From positions 1 through 51,206 of the forward strand of contig CAJXEJ010000013.1 of assembly GCA_913052475.1 (NCBI GenBank): a DNA stretch of 51,206 nt, read 5' to 3'. Under the pieces are notes generated by a model. It worked only from the letters and a program-made list of their open reading frames with translations. It was not told the origin of the DNA and searched no databases. Every line of letters starts with the position of its first letter. Positions within the stretch are counted from its first letter, which is position 1. Below are positions 41,999 through 50,538 of this stretch, piece after piece. Both the position numbers and the translations under genes were made by a program. Source of the DNA: an uncultured Dehalococcoidia bacterium (GTDB taxonomy: Bacteria > Chloroflexota > Dehalococcoidia > Lucifugimonadales > Lucifugimonadaceae).

Positions 41999-43345
41999 AT
42001 GCCCTCTGTAGAAATCGCTGAACTAAGAGCACTTGCGCTGCGAACGATCGACGGGGCGACTCGCGATCTTATATCTGCTGCACGAACGGTCTACAGCACC
42101 CCGGAAACCGGATTCAATGAATTCAAGACATCTGCGTTCATTCAGGAACAGCTGCAATCTCTGGGTTTCGTTGTGGAAACAGGTATTGCTCGTACCGGTA
42201 TGAGAGCTGAACTACGAGGAGCCAATCCGGGTCCAACAGTCGCCGTTATTGCCGAGTTGGATGCACTTCGAGTGCCATCACATCCGGGGGCAGATCCCGA
42301 ATCGGGTGCCGCCCACGCGTGTGGACATCATGCACAAACTGGCTCGTTGCTCGGAGTGGCTACCGCACTCAGTGCGCCAGAATTAAAAAACGCTCTTTCC
42401 GGAAACGTTGCCTTCATCATCACTCCGGCTGAAGAATTCATCGAGATTCAAGACCGCCTTGCTCTCAAAGGCTCTAGAGAATTGGAGTTTCTGTCTGGTA
42501 AGCAAGAAATGATTCGGTTGGGCACATTCGATGATGTCGACATGGCAATGATGGTCCATACGTCCGCTGGCAACGGGGACGCGGGACTTAGTATTGGTGG
42601 CACTTCAAGCGCTCACGTCTCGCATCAGGTCAAATACGTCGGTAAATCGTCACACGCCGGTGGCGCTCCCGACAAAGGAGTCAATGCGTTGCAGGCGGCC
42701 ATGCTGGCAAACGCAGCTATCAATACCCAACGAGAGACTTTCCTAGAATCTGATGTAGTCCGTGTTCACGGGATTATTTCGAATGGTGGATCCTCGGTGA
42801 ACGCGGTTCCGGATGAGGTCTTGTACGAAGGTCGTGTACGTGCAAAGTCGGTCGAGACGATCGAGGCTATCTCTGAACAGGTGATCCGGTGTTACTGGGC
42901 AGGAGCGCTCGCGATGGGGGCGTCTGTCGAAATTCAGGAAATCGCCGGCTATCACGCGCTTAAGCAGAACTCAACGATGAAAAAACAGTTCGTTGCAAAC
43001 GCAGAACTGATACTCGGGCGTGACTCGATAAGCGTTGTTCCAGACGATCAAACTCACGGTGGCTCAACCGACATGGGCGATCTCAGTACGATCATGCCTG
43101 TCATCCACCCGTACGCAAACGCAGCTTCCGGCGCGGCTCATGGTCACGACTATCTGATTGATGACTACGACCGCGCAGTCGTCGCTCCTGCCAAAGTAAT
43201 GACCGCGACAATTCTGGACTTACTTGGTAACAATGCACAGTTGGCCAGAGAGACGGTCGACAAGCACGAACCATCCATGACGGCTGAACAGTATGTAGCG
43301 ACGCAACGAGAGCGATTCAAGACGCAGACGTACGATCAATCGTAG
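41999..43345 (+). CDS. M20 family amidohydrolase (aminoacylase/indoleacetyl-amino-acid hydrolase-like), copy 2
   Basis: A 448-residue tandem paralog of the preceding gene with the same layout: AELDAL, ACGHHAQTGS with C108, H110 and H111, TPAEEFIEIQ, and KSSHAGGAPDKGVNAL. ATG 41999 begins MPSVEIAEL, four bases after the stop of copy 1, so the two share a transcript and possibly form heteromers. The cysteine before the GHH motif is the metal-binding cysteine of the M20D branch. Substrates are unknown; the pair may have complementary acyl specificities. Confidence 0.9.
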   Translation: MPSVEIAELRALALRTIDGATRDLISAARTVYSTPETGFNEFKTSAFIQEQLQSLGFVVETGIARTGMRAELRGANPGPTVAVIAELDALRVPSHPGADPESGAAHACGHHAQTGSLLGVATALSAPELKNALSGNVAFIITPAEEFIEIQDRLALKGSRELEFLSGKQEMIRLGTFDDVDMAMMVHTSAGNGDAGLSIGGTSSAHVSHQVKYVGKSSHAGGAPDKGVNALQAAMLANAAINTQRETFLESDVVRVHGIISNGGSSVNAVPDEVLYEGRVRAKSVETIEAISEQVIRCYWAGALAMGASVEIQEIAGYHALKQNSTMKKQFVANAELILGRDSISVVPDDQTHGGSTDMGDLSTIMPVIHPYANAASGAAHGHDYLIDDYDRAVVAPAKVMTATILDLLGNNAQLARETVDKHEPSMTAEQYVATQRERFKTQTYDQS

Positions 43346-43353
43346 CGACGAAA

Positions 43354-43370
43354 GCTACTTCGACAGTAGC
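43354..43370 (+). terminator. Small hairpin in the convergent gap after the M20 pair
   Basis: GCTAC (43354-43358) pairs with GTAGC (43366-43370) nine bases after the M20 stop. With only 5 bp and no T-run it is a weak candidate. Confidence 0.25.
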
Positions 43371-43427
43371 CGGCTATCTTAGTCCGAAAATCATCTTCAC
43401 GAAGAGAATCACAGGCCCAATTAATCG

Positions 43428-44045
43428 CTAAATACTAACTTTGCGGGGTGGGATTCTTTCGGATTCCGACTTGATGATTTCAAGGACTTTGTTGACTGTC
43501 TCATCTAGATGGTCTTCCTTGTTAGTAACCGTGAAGTCGAACAAGCTAGCCTGACGGATCTCGTGATTCGCAGCGGTAAGACGTTTCGTCATTTCTGCTT
43601 CGGTATCGACGCCTCGATTGACGAGATGCTTCTTGAGGACATCCATAGACGGCGGAATGATAAATATGAGAAAAGCTTCTGGAATGATGTTGCTGAGTCG
43701 TTTCGCACCCTGCACGTCGACCCGAATGATCACGTGGTTGCCAGCAGCTAGCGCCTCTCGGACCTGCTTTTTTGGAACACCGTAGTAATTTCCGTAGACC
43801 TGCGCCCATTCAAGAAGATCGTCGCTGGCAATCATGTTAACGAAGTCGTCCACCGATACAAAATGGTGATTGATGCCGTCTTGTTCACCCGGTCGGGGAT
43901 CGCGTGTGGTCACCGTGACCGTGAAATGGAACCCGAGCCGACCTGACTCGATCATTCGATCGATCATCACGTCTTTCCCAACACCTGATGGGCCGGAGAT
44001 AACGACCACTAGCGGGTTCGATTTTGAATCAGTGTCCTTAGCCAA
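43428..44045 (-). CDS. gmk: Guanylate kinase
   Basis: A 205-residue GMP kinase. The P-loop GPSGVGKD is at residues 18-25, followed by the GMP-binding block TVTVTTRDPRPGEQDG and HHFVSVDDF, then the VRVDVQGAKRL-type segment. TTG 44045 gives MAKDTDSKSNPLVVV. It overlaps the aroA stop by eight bases, so translation is coupled. The frame extends further upstream inside aroA, but that part is not kinase-like. It is the last gene of tyrA-aroA-gmk. Confidence 0.93.
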   Translation of the reverse strand: MAKDTDSKSNPLVVVISGPSGVGKDVMIDRMIESGRLGFHFTVTVTTRDPRPGEQDGINHHFVSVDDFVNMIASDDLLEWAQVYGNYYGVPKKQVREALAAGNHVIIRVDVQGAKRLSNIIPEAFLIFIIPPSMDVLKKHLVNRGVDTEAEMTKRLTAANHEIRQASLFDFTVTNKEDHLDETVNKVLEIIKSESERIPPRKVSI

Positions 44046-45348
44046 CCATGCCACCCAGTTCTTCGATGATTTTCCAGAAACTCGGGTATGAAATTGCGGC
44101 AACGTCGGGGTCAAGAACCGTAATTGGTTCTGTAGAAATTAAGCCGGCGACACCCAGACTCATCGCAAGTCTATGGTCGTCGCAGCTCTGGAACTGCCCG
44201 CCACCGATAAAGGATCCACCTGGAACGATCATGCCATCGGGGGTTCCGATTGCCTCGACTCCGGCTCCGTTCAGCCAGGAGATACTCGCCTGAATCCGGT
44301 CGGATTCTTTCACTCGTAGTTCTTCAGCATCTCGTACGACTGTTTCTCCTTCAGCGAGAGCAGCAGCAACAGCTATTACCGGGATTTCGTCGATTAGTAG
44401 GGGAACGATATCCCCTTCGAGCCCGATGCCCTTGAGTTGGCTGGTCTTCACTAATACGTCTGCCACAGGTTCTCCTGCGACTTCCCGTTCGTCGATCAGA
44501 GTGAGATCGGCACCCATCATTTGCAGGGCTGTGATGATTCCCGCTCGCGTCGGATTGATGCCAACATTTCGAATCATCAACTCGGCGTCTGGGTGGCATA
44601 TCCCAGCGACCATCCAGAAAGCGGCGCTACTGATATCTCCAGGAACTTCGACATCGACCGTCTCTAGTTCCGAAGGCTCAAGCACCAAATCTAGACCTAA
44701 TTTGGTCAGATTTACTCCCATCGCTGAGAACATTCGTTCAGTGTGGTCACGTGATTCTGCAGGCTGGGTAAGAGTCGTAGGTTCATCGGCGCGTAGGCCG
44801 GCTAGCAGCAGGCACGACTTCAGCTGGGCCGAAGCCACCGGCATCGCGTAGCTCAAACCGTGGATAGATCCTCCATGGAATACGAGAGGCGCGAGCATAT
44901 TGTTGGCTCGTCCAGATATCACGGCACCCATCTGGGTTAGTGGATCTACTACCCGACCCATGGGGCGTGACTTCAGCGAATCATCGCCGGTGAGGATCGA
45001 CAATATGTCGCGCCCAGCGAGAATGCCCGACATCAATCGAGTGGTAGTACCGCTATTGCCTGCGTCGAGGATATCAGTAGGTTCTTGGAGACCGTTTAGT
45101 CCTACACCGGTTACTGTCAGGCTGTCGCCCATTCCAGCTTCGCCAACTTCGCGGGTGATCGACACGCCAAGAGATCGCATGATTTCGACCGTTGACGCGC
45201 AATCGTCACCAGGAGAGAAATTTGTGACGCGTGCGGTTCCTGTGCTGGATAGAGCATTCAACATCACAGCTCTGTGTGAAACCGATTTATCGCCGGGGGC
45301 GATAATCTCACCGCGAAGTGATGGCGGCCGTGCAATGGTTACTGGCAT
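44038..45348 (-). CDS. aroA: 3-phosphoshikimate 1-carboxyvinyltransferase (EPSP synthase)
   Basis: A 436-residue shikimate-pathway enzyme joining PEP to shikimate 3-phosphate. Conserved parts are GDKSVSHRAVMLNAL near the start, DAGNSGTTTRLMSG for PEP binding, DDSLKSRPMGRVVDPL, and RVKESDRI with the final DDHRLAMSLGVAGL. The DAGNSGTT block has alanine in place of the glycine in the standard LGNAGT motif, a change often seen in class II enzymes. ATG 45348 lies ten bases from the tyrA stop. Confidence 0.95.
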   Translation of the reverse strand: MPVTIARPPSLRGEIIAPGDKSVSHRAVMLNALSSTGTARVTNFSPGDDCASTVEIMRSLGVSITREVGEAGMGDSLTVTGVGLNGLQEPTDILDAGNSGTTTRLMSGILAGRDILSILTGDDSLKSRPMGRVVDPLTQMGAVISGRANNMLAPLVFHGGSIHGLSYAMPVASAQLKSCLLLAGLRADEPTTLTQPAESRDHTERMFSAMGVNLTKLGLDLVLEPSELETVDVEVPGDISSAAFWMVAGICHPDAELMIRNVGINPTRAGIITALQMMGADLTLIDEREVAGEPVADVLVKTSQLKGIGLEGDIVPLLIDEIPVIAVAAALAEGETVVRDAEELRVKESDRIQASISWLNGAGVEAIGTPDGMIVPGGSFIGGGQFQSCDDHRLAMSLGVAGLISTEPITVLDPDVAAISYPSFWKIIEELGGMVG

Positions 45349-45358
45349 CAGAATTCCG

Positions 45359-46384
45359 TTAGTTCATTCTGCGACGATCGTATTTCGTCGAGTCTTTTTT
45401 CTTTTCTTTGCCGCCGCCCATCACCTTTGAGATCCGACTGCCGAAGAACAATCCCATCATGCTTTCGCTCGAGGAAGGAATCGGCGCACTCTCGTCGGAA
45501 CTTGGACGTCGATCAGCAACGCCGGCTTCGAGCCTTGCCCGCTGTTCCCACGCCTGAACGAATGAATCAGCTAGTATTCCGTCCGAGGCGAATCGGCCTT
45601 CGTCATCCAACAATCCGGTTCGAAACGCCTGAAATCGTTCGATCAGTTGATCGATCCAGTGCACAAGCATGTCGGCATTGGTTGCAGCCGCACTTTGCGA
45701 AGAAGCAGGATCTGATGCTGCTGGAGTGGTGATGTTGTCAAAATCGCTGCCAACGAACTGGCTTATTTCTGACCATGACGGAGAGGTGCTGACAGCGTTC
45801 ATCACTGCTGCCGATACAACGCCGGGAAGTCCACTGGTTGCTGCAGAGAACGAGTCGTGCTCATGAGCATCCATAAATACCGGCTTGGCACCAACTAACT
45901 CGATCAAATCGGTCAGTGCTCGTATCGTGTGCTTATCGGCGGTTGGGGGCGTTACGACCGCCCACTTTGTGTTGTGGAAGATAAATCCAGACGCATCTTT
46001 TTGCTGTTTTATAGCCGCACCGGTCAGGGGATTGCCACCGACGAATCCGACGTTGCTCGGGAGGAGTGCATTTGCCCACTCCATCACAGCCCGTTTCGCA
46101 GGAGATGTATCGGTTACGACTGCCCCTGCTTTGAGATGTGGTGAGATACCGTCAAATACGTCGTACAGCGATCCCGCCGGGGTGGCTGCAATAACCACGT
46201 CAGCGTTGCCAACGGCCTTGTCGATGTTCCATTCGATCGAGTCAACCGCACCCATTCGTCGCGCAAGGCTCTGTGCATTGTTGTCAGCGTCGTAACCAGT
46301 TACAGGGAATTCGCTACTGCCCCTTATCGCCATACCAAGCGATGTACCAATTCTTCCGAGCCCAATGATTGTGTAATTCGTCAT
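45359..46384 (-). CDS. tyrA: Prephenate dehydrogenase
   Basis: A 341-residue NAD-dependent enzyme of tyrosine synthesis. The Rossmann motif GLGRIG is at 8-13. The catalytic-domain landmarks DTSPAKRAVMEWA, GGNPLTG and HDSFSAATSGLPG are present, the last holding the conserved histidine. The C-terminal 60 residues are low-complexity, Ser-rich and end in a lysine-rich stretch, with no ACT domain. ATG 46384 has AGAGA just upstream. It leads the tyrA-aroA-gmk operon. Confidence 0.9.
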   Translation of the reverse strand: MTNYTIIGLGRIGTSLGMAIRGSSEFPVTGYDADNNAQSLARRMGAVDSIEWNIDKAVGNADVVIAATPAGSLYDVFDGISPHLKAGAVVTDTSPAKRAVMEWANALLPSNVGFVGGNPLTGAAIKQQKDASGFIFHNTKWAVVTPPTADKHTIRALTDLIELVGAKPVFMDAHEHDSFSAATSGLPGVVSAAVMNAVSTSPSWSEISQFVGSDFDNITTPAASDPASSQSAAATNADMLVHWIDQLIERFQAFRTGLLDDEGRFASDGILADSFVQAWEQRARLEAGVADRRPSSDESAPIPSSSESMMGLFFGSRISKVMGGGKEKKKDSTKYDRRRMN

Positions 46385-46447
46385 TATGATTCTCTGGCTA
46401 AGCATCCAACTATTACTGTTGAATACGTTCGCTACTGCGAACGTTCG

Positions 46448-47221
46448 TTAATAGCCGTATTCCCATTCTTCATCTTGATCATGACCTTGATCATCGTAAT
46501 CGTCGTCACCAGACGTTGACTCGCCTGATTTTGGCAGCACCGCTTCCGCTGAATTCTTTTGCTTCTTCGGTTCGAGCTTATCGATAGCGTCCCGCAGGGA
46601 CTTCAGATTCGAAGCATCTGCTGTCTTCGTGTCGTACATAAGAGCGGAAATTCCAATATCACGAAGTAGCTCGAGGTTTTCCTGATCAGGAAAATCGGAC
46701 ATTCGTAAGAATATATGGTGCGAATACCGAACAAGTTTTTCTTGAATATCAAGTACTGCTCCGACACTCAACGGAAACTCGATCGCGGTGCCATCGAGTA
46801 TCAAAAAGTCAAAAGGGCCAGCGTCGATCGCTTTCGAGCGATCCTCCGAAACATCGGTTCCTACCACGAAGCCTTTGCCCGATTCATCATCTCGGAGCGC
46901 CGCTCCCGGTGCAGATTCACCCTCGGAAACAACAAAATCAGCACCAGCTTCGATTGCAGCATCGATCTCTTTACCAGTTCCACCAGCGACCAACACACCC
47001 CACAGTTCAGTGTCCTTCAATCCGATTTTCTGCGATGCACCTTTTTTACCGGTAGTTAGAACAAACAGGTCGGCATTCACACCTTTGGCGTCACCGGGTT
47101 TGTCGATGGTGACACCAACAAGAATCACAGGAGTTTTGATGCTCGCAGCACGCGCACCAAAACCAAATCCCGATCTTTCTGTGTGACCGAGTTTAGTAAG
47201 TCGTTCAGAAATTATGCTCAA
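46448..47221 (-). CDS. Conserved hypothetical protein coupled to PAC2 gene
   Basis: I do not recognise a named family. The 257 residues alternate short hydrophobic strands (TPVILVGVTI, ADLFVLTTG, ELWGVLVAGG, FDFLILDG) with helices, ending in a helical segment after GISALMYDT. This is consistent with a TIM-barrel-like or Rossmann-like alpha/beta fold. The C-terminal 45 residues are acidic and disordered (GDDDYDDQGHDQDEEW). There are no cysteines or membrane segments. TTG 47221 overlaps the PAC2 stop by four bases (TTGA), so it is translated with that gene and may form a complex with it. Confidence 0.8.
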   Translation of the reverse strand: MSIISERLTKLGHTERSGFGFGARAASIKTPVILVGVTIDKPGDAKGVNADLFVLTTGKKGASQKIGLKDTELWGVLVAGGTGKEIDAAIEAGADFVVSEGESAPGAALRDDESGKGFVVGTDVSEDRSKAIDAGPFDFLILDGTAIEFPLSVGAVLDIQEKLVRYSHHIFLRMSDFPDQENLELLRDIGISALMYDTKTADASNLKSLRDAIDKLEPKKQKNSAEAVLPKSGESTSGDDDYDDQGHDQDEEWEYGY

Positions 47222-48117
47222 TCGTCGTTGTCCCCATCGTCAGTCGGGTCTTCGGGACCTCGCTGCTGACGTAAAAAATCTTCAAGTTCCTGTACCAATG
47301 CAGCCGGTTCAGGGCTCTGATGAAACTCCTCTTCAGAGTCGTACCGCTCCTCGAGCCGCTTCACATATCCTTCAATTTCCTGTTGATCGGCAAGCGCTCT
47401 TACCAGATTCTCATCGAATTCTCCGGCTTCTTCTGCCAGTTTCGTAAGATCAATAGGAGCCGAGATGAACTGCTGCAACTCGGAAAGAATCGCGTGAGTA
47501 AGCGTTGGATTCTGAGCTACCTGGAGATAGTGTGGTGAGTGTCCCCAGATACTCGCTGAAGGTATTGTGTCTTCGCTGAGTCGATCCATGAGCACCGACG
47601 TGATTCCAGAGGGCCCTTCGTAGTTGGGGATTACGTATTTGATGTGTTCGAATCCCGGCCCAAGATCTGGATTGAGCGATGAGCCTGTCACACGAGGCGA
47701 ACGCGTATGGGGGACTGAATCGAGAAGTGCACCAACGGTTACAAGTATTTTGGTGTCACTCTCGGAAACGACCTTGTGAATTAGATCTGTGTACGTTCGC
47801 CACTTCAGGTTGGGTTCGATTCCGATGAATATTAGTAGGTCACGACCGCCATCATCAGCTTTCCAGTAGTAGAACTCGTTCTTGGGCCAGCTCAATTTTC
47901 GAGATCCGTCCGATTCGTTCGAAATTACAGGTCGCTGTTCGCCGAAATCGTAAAATTCTTCAGGATCGATTGATGCAAATTTAGTGGCGGATATTTGGCG
48001 AGCGAGTTCTCTGAGTGATCGCGTTGCCGATTCAGCAGCATCCGGCCAGCCACCCCAGGCTGCAAGGAAAACCGAGTTGGTAAGGAATGGGTGTTCGGTG
48101 TACTGAAGTGCCGACAA
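47218..48117 (-). CDS. PAC2-family protein (proteasome-assembly-chaperone-like)
   Basis: A 299-residue PAC2-domain protein: VFLAAWGGWPDAAESATRSL, a KNEFYYWK region, LLIFIGIEPNLKW, VTVGALLDSVPHTR and PNYEGPSGITSVL. The domain is shared by eukaryotic PAC2 and archaeal/bacterial homologs, some of which assist proteasome-like assemblies; most bacterial members are uncharacterised. The C-terminus is helical and acidic. TTG 48117 has GAGAG upstream. An 18-base palindrome lies 22 bases before the start. Confidence 0.88.
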   Translation of the reverse strand: MSALQYTEHPFLTNSVFLAAWGGWPDAAESATRSLRELARQISATKFASIDPEEFYDFGEQRPVISNESDGSRKLSWPKNEFYYWKADDGGRDLLIFIGIEPNLKWRTYTDLIHKVVSESDTKILVTVGALLDSVPHTRSPRVTGSSLNPDLGPGFEHIKYVIPNYEGPSGITSVLMDRLSEDTIPSASIWGHSPHYLQVAQNPTLTHAILSELQQFISAPIDLTKLAEEAGEFDENLVRALADQQEIEGYVKRLEERYDSEEEFHQSPEPAALVQELEDFLRQQRGPEDPTDDGDNDD

Positions 48118-48138
48118 TACTCTCGCCAGTGGTACTTA

Positions 48139-48156
48139 GTTCTCGGTTTACCGAGA
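48139..48156. promoter_or_regulatory. 18-base palindrome upstream of the PAC2 gene
   Basis: TTCTCGGT (48139-48146) and ACCGAGAA (48149-48156) form a perfect dyad with a two-base centre, 22 bases before the PAC2 start codon. The tight symmetry resembles a repressor operator more than a terminator. Confidence 0.4.
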
Positions 48157-48175
48157 AGGGCTGTTGAATTGATAG

Positions 48176-48229
48176 CTAGATTTGTTGCTCGGGGCGTGCG
48201 CGCGCTCGTGCGAACGAAGCAGCAAGTCT
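48176..48229 (-). terminator. Long hairpin after the RNase H-like gene
   Basis: A 13-bp stem with two G-U pairs (48176-48188 with 48217-48229) encloses a 28-base GC-rich loop. On the minus strand it starts 18 bases after the RNase H-like stop and likely separates that gene from PAC2. The following bases are A/T-rich but not a T-run. Confidence 0.5.
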
Positions 48230-48246
48230 AGCATCCATTGGGTGCA

Positions 48247-49053
48247 TCATCTGCACAGGTATTGAACCAGAGCGGAATCGTACGGCAATGTCGATGTGTC
48301 AAATCGGGCAGAGGAGAAGAATCCCGACACGGCCATTGGTGTTCCGACCGAGTTTTGGCCGTAGGCATACTCGGCGAGTCGTGGCAACGATGTAACGTCT
48401 TCAGCGTTGTACCGGATCAGTGTTTCCAGAGCGTTTGGCTCACCATCCTGTGCCAGATTCCAAAGAGTAACGGCATCACTACCAGAGAGCATCGATAGGT
48501 CGTCTCCACGATCAAGGCCGACAGCTTTCTCGATTTTCTTGAGACCACCCCGTAGACCAACGTTCCGAAGTACGTGCATCAGATCGACGTGCGCAGCGTT
48601 TTCAAGCAGTGGGCCCAGTTCTCGTCGAAGCCACGGGACGTCGAACGATAAACCGTTGAATGTAACTACAATCTTGTATTGATCGAGATCAGTGGCGAGA
48701 TCGTCAAGATTGTCGCCACGGACGTACGCTCGGAACCCGTTCGAATCGAGTATTCCGCATATTGTGAGATACGCCTCACCGCCAAGACCGGTCGTTTCAA
48801 TGTCTAGAAACGCCGTTTCATCTTCGAAGTCAGGAAGCAAGCGCCAACGCTCACCGGCTCGGTACTGCTCACCGAAATAGACAGCGTTGCGGGCTTCAAG
48901 GGCCATTGTCGATTCTTCAAGAGTTAGTCGTTGCTCGTCGTTCAGATGATCAGAACCAAGAGCGTCGCCCCAGTCCTGCACGCCTTCAGACCACAGGTCT
49001 TCCTCGTCGTCAACGTTGAATCCGGGCAAATGTAGGAACGAGTTTCGGAGCAA
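48247..49053 (-). CDS. RNase H-like / YprB-type exonuclease-domain protein
   Basis: A 268-residue protein. After an acidic 80-residue N-terminus comes a DEDD-type exonuclease fold: FLDIETTGLGG with D84 and E86, VVTFNGLSFDVPWL with the second Asp, and a final YNAEDVTSLPRL with a further Asp. This is the RNase_H_2 (YprB) family, with predicted nuclease activity but uncertain substrate. TTG 49053 begins MLRNSFLHLPG. It is next to a broken lipoprotein gene, separated by 67 bases. Confidence 0.88.
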   Translation of the reverse strand: MLRNSFLHLPGFNVDDEEDLWSEGVQDWGDALGSDHLNDEQRLTLEESTMALEARNAVYFGEQYRAGERWRLLPDFEDETAFLDIETTGLGGEAYLTICGILDSNGFRAYVRGDNLDDLATDLDQYKIVVTFNGLSFDVPWLRRELGPLLENAAHVDLMHVLRNVGLRGGLKKIEKAVGLDRGDDLSMLSGSDAVTLWNLAQDGEPNALETLIRYNAEDVTSLPRLAEYAYGQNSVGTPMAVSGFFSSARFDTSTLPYDSALVQYLCR

Positions 49054-49120
49054 GGTTAACCTAGCGAGTTACTTGCGAAAAATATCTGTTGCAATTCTAA
49101 CTAGTTGCTGGGCCAATCGA

Positions 49121-49582
49121 CTACGCGCTGTCGGGATCTTCACCGGCGAATTGCTCGCCCATCGCCATCGCCATCGCAAGAGTCTCGAAGAACGGTGATT
49201 GTGAACCGTCGTACACAACAATCATTCGTCCGTTGCGGAAAAATTGTGATGTGTCGGACTAGGTAAAGTACTTGTGTCCGATGCCGTAGCCGTCGAAAGA
49301 AACGAGTGCAGCCTGCACTTCGTCTTCCGCCAGAGTCTCGAATTCAAAGGCAAGGACGTCTTGTCTGCTGGCCTGAACTCCGTTATCTGGAATTGAGAAC
49401 AAGCCAGCAAAAAGGAATTTGTTTTCAACTTGCTCGCAGACATTCATACCAGCCGACTCAAGCGCAGCAGATAGAGAATCATAGGAATCGGCGGGCTCAT
49501 TATCTCACCCGCCACCTGAACAGGCGACAGCGGTGATCGACAATGCCGCGACTGCGAGAACAAGAAAACGAGGCAACCTCAT
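49121..49582 (-). pseudogene. Small lipoprotein gene interrupted by two in-frame stops
   Basis: ATG 49582 has GGAG five bases upstream and opens a clear signal peptide with lipobox ITAVAC (lipid cysteine C21). Codon 26 is TGA (49505-49507) in the SGGG linker. The frame then runs DNEPADSYDS and on through MNVCEQVEN to KYFT, meets TAG (49259-49261), and again continues (SDTSQFFRNG) to a final TAG at 49121. Across all 151 amino-acid codons there is no frame change, so both stops look like point changes or base-calling errors in an otherwise intact gene. Family unknown; probably a periplasm-facing anchored protein. Confidence 0.75.
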
Positions 49583-49662
49583 TAGCTCCGTAATTACTAT
49601 ATGGCCGATAATAGCTTAAGTATTGTTAGGCGTGCCGAAGACGGGGTAAACCCTCGAACATT

Positions 49663-50271
49663 CTAACGGCGAGCGTACATACCTGAGAACGAACCGGTTC
49701 CGAGGACTTTGCCGCGAAGCGCTGCCGATACCTGTGTTGGAGAGGGATTTTCTTCTAACTCAAGTTGTTCCGAAAGCGCATAGATGAAAAAAACGTATTC
49801 GTGGCGTTGTCCCTTCGGAGGGCAGGGGCCGTTATAACCGGTGTCGCCGAAGTCGTTTTGACCCTGGCGTGTGGAGTTTTTAAGCTCTGTAGTTGTCGGT
49901 CGTTCAGCGTTGAGCGACCGGGTGCCTGATGGGACGTTGTAAACCGACCAGTGGCGGAAGATGTGGCCGGCCGCATCAGGATCATCGACGATGATGGCGA
50001 TGGAACGTGTGCTGCTCGGCACGTCAGACCAACGAAGGGCAGGGGAGATATTTCGACCGTCACACGTGTATTCGACAGGAATGTCACCACCGTCAACGAA
50101 CGAAGGTGAAGATATTTCGATAGTCGCTATGCGCGAAGATTCCGGGTCGAATTCAGCCGTTTCTTCGGTGTTTCCGTAACAGGCAATAGTCAGGAACGCT
50201 GAAAGAACAATTGCTGCGGAAACTACGATTAGATACAGGCAGATAACTGTATATCGCGATACTAGGGTCAA
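49663..50271 (-). CDS. YbhB/YbcL (PEBP)-family lipoprotein
   Basis: A 202-residue phosphatidylethanolamine-binding-protein homolog exported as a lipoprotein. The hydrophobic N-terminus ends in FLTIAC with lipid cysteine C31. The mature domain has IPVEYTCDGRNISPALRW, VDDPDAAGHIFRHWSVYNVP and YNGPCPPKGQRHEYVFFIYAL, the conserved ligand-pocket blocks. Bacterial members have unclear roles despite the Raf-kinase-inhibitor name. TTG 50271 is the start; no ribosome site is evident. Confidence 0.9.
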   Translation of the reverse strand: MTLVSRYTVICLYLIVVSAAIVLSAFLTIACYGNTEETAEFDPESSRIATIEISSPSFVDGGDIPVEYTCDGRNISPALRWSDVPSSTRSIAIIVDDPDAAGHIFRHWSVYNVPSGTRSLNAERPTTTELKNSTRQGQNDFGDTGYNGPCPPKGQRHEYVFFIYALSEQLELEENPSPTQVSAALRGKVLGTGSFSGMYARR

Positions 50272-50538
50272 TTGATGAACGACTTTTAGTCAGGGCTTCA
50301 AGCGTGAAGGATCCAAAGAAATTGTTTTACATGCTGCTGTGATTCGGCATCCAGGTTCGCCGATTCATCAATTCAATCCCACAAAACTTCCACGGTGGTT
50401 GTATCGTTATTAACGTCACCCATTGGGGGCTCACTGTGTGACACAGGCTTCGTCGGCGATCCAACGCCGTCGAGGCCGCTATTGTTTAAGGTCCAGCATA
50501 AATTATCTCAACGTAAACGCTAGCGCTACTTAGACGAG
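50272..50538. other. Gene-less stretch
   Basis: I see no credible reading frame on either strand. The only structure is a widely spaced 10-base inverted repeat, AATTGATGAA (50270-50279) and TTCATCAATT (50364-50373), touching the start codon of the PEBP gene. It may hold the promoter of that gene. Confidence 0.4.

Noticed and set aside
14615-49507. General reassignment of TGA (or TAG) to an amino acid
   Set aside because: TGA ends dehydratase A, dinG, lutA, lutB and PAC2, and TAG ends the SDR genes, nuoF and the NuoG-like gene at natural family ends, so both still act as stops.
49505-49507. Selenocysteine at the TGA of the lipoprotein gene
   Set aside because: The position is a flexible linker just after the lipobox, with no redox context, and the same gene has a second stop (TAG).
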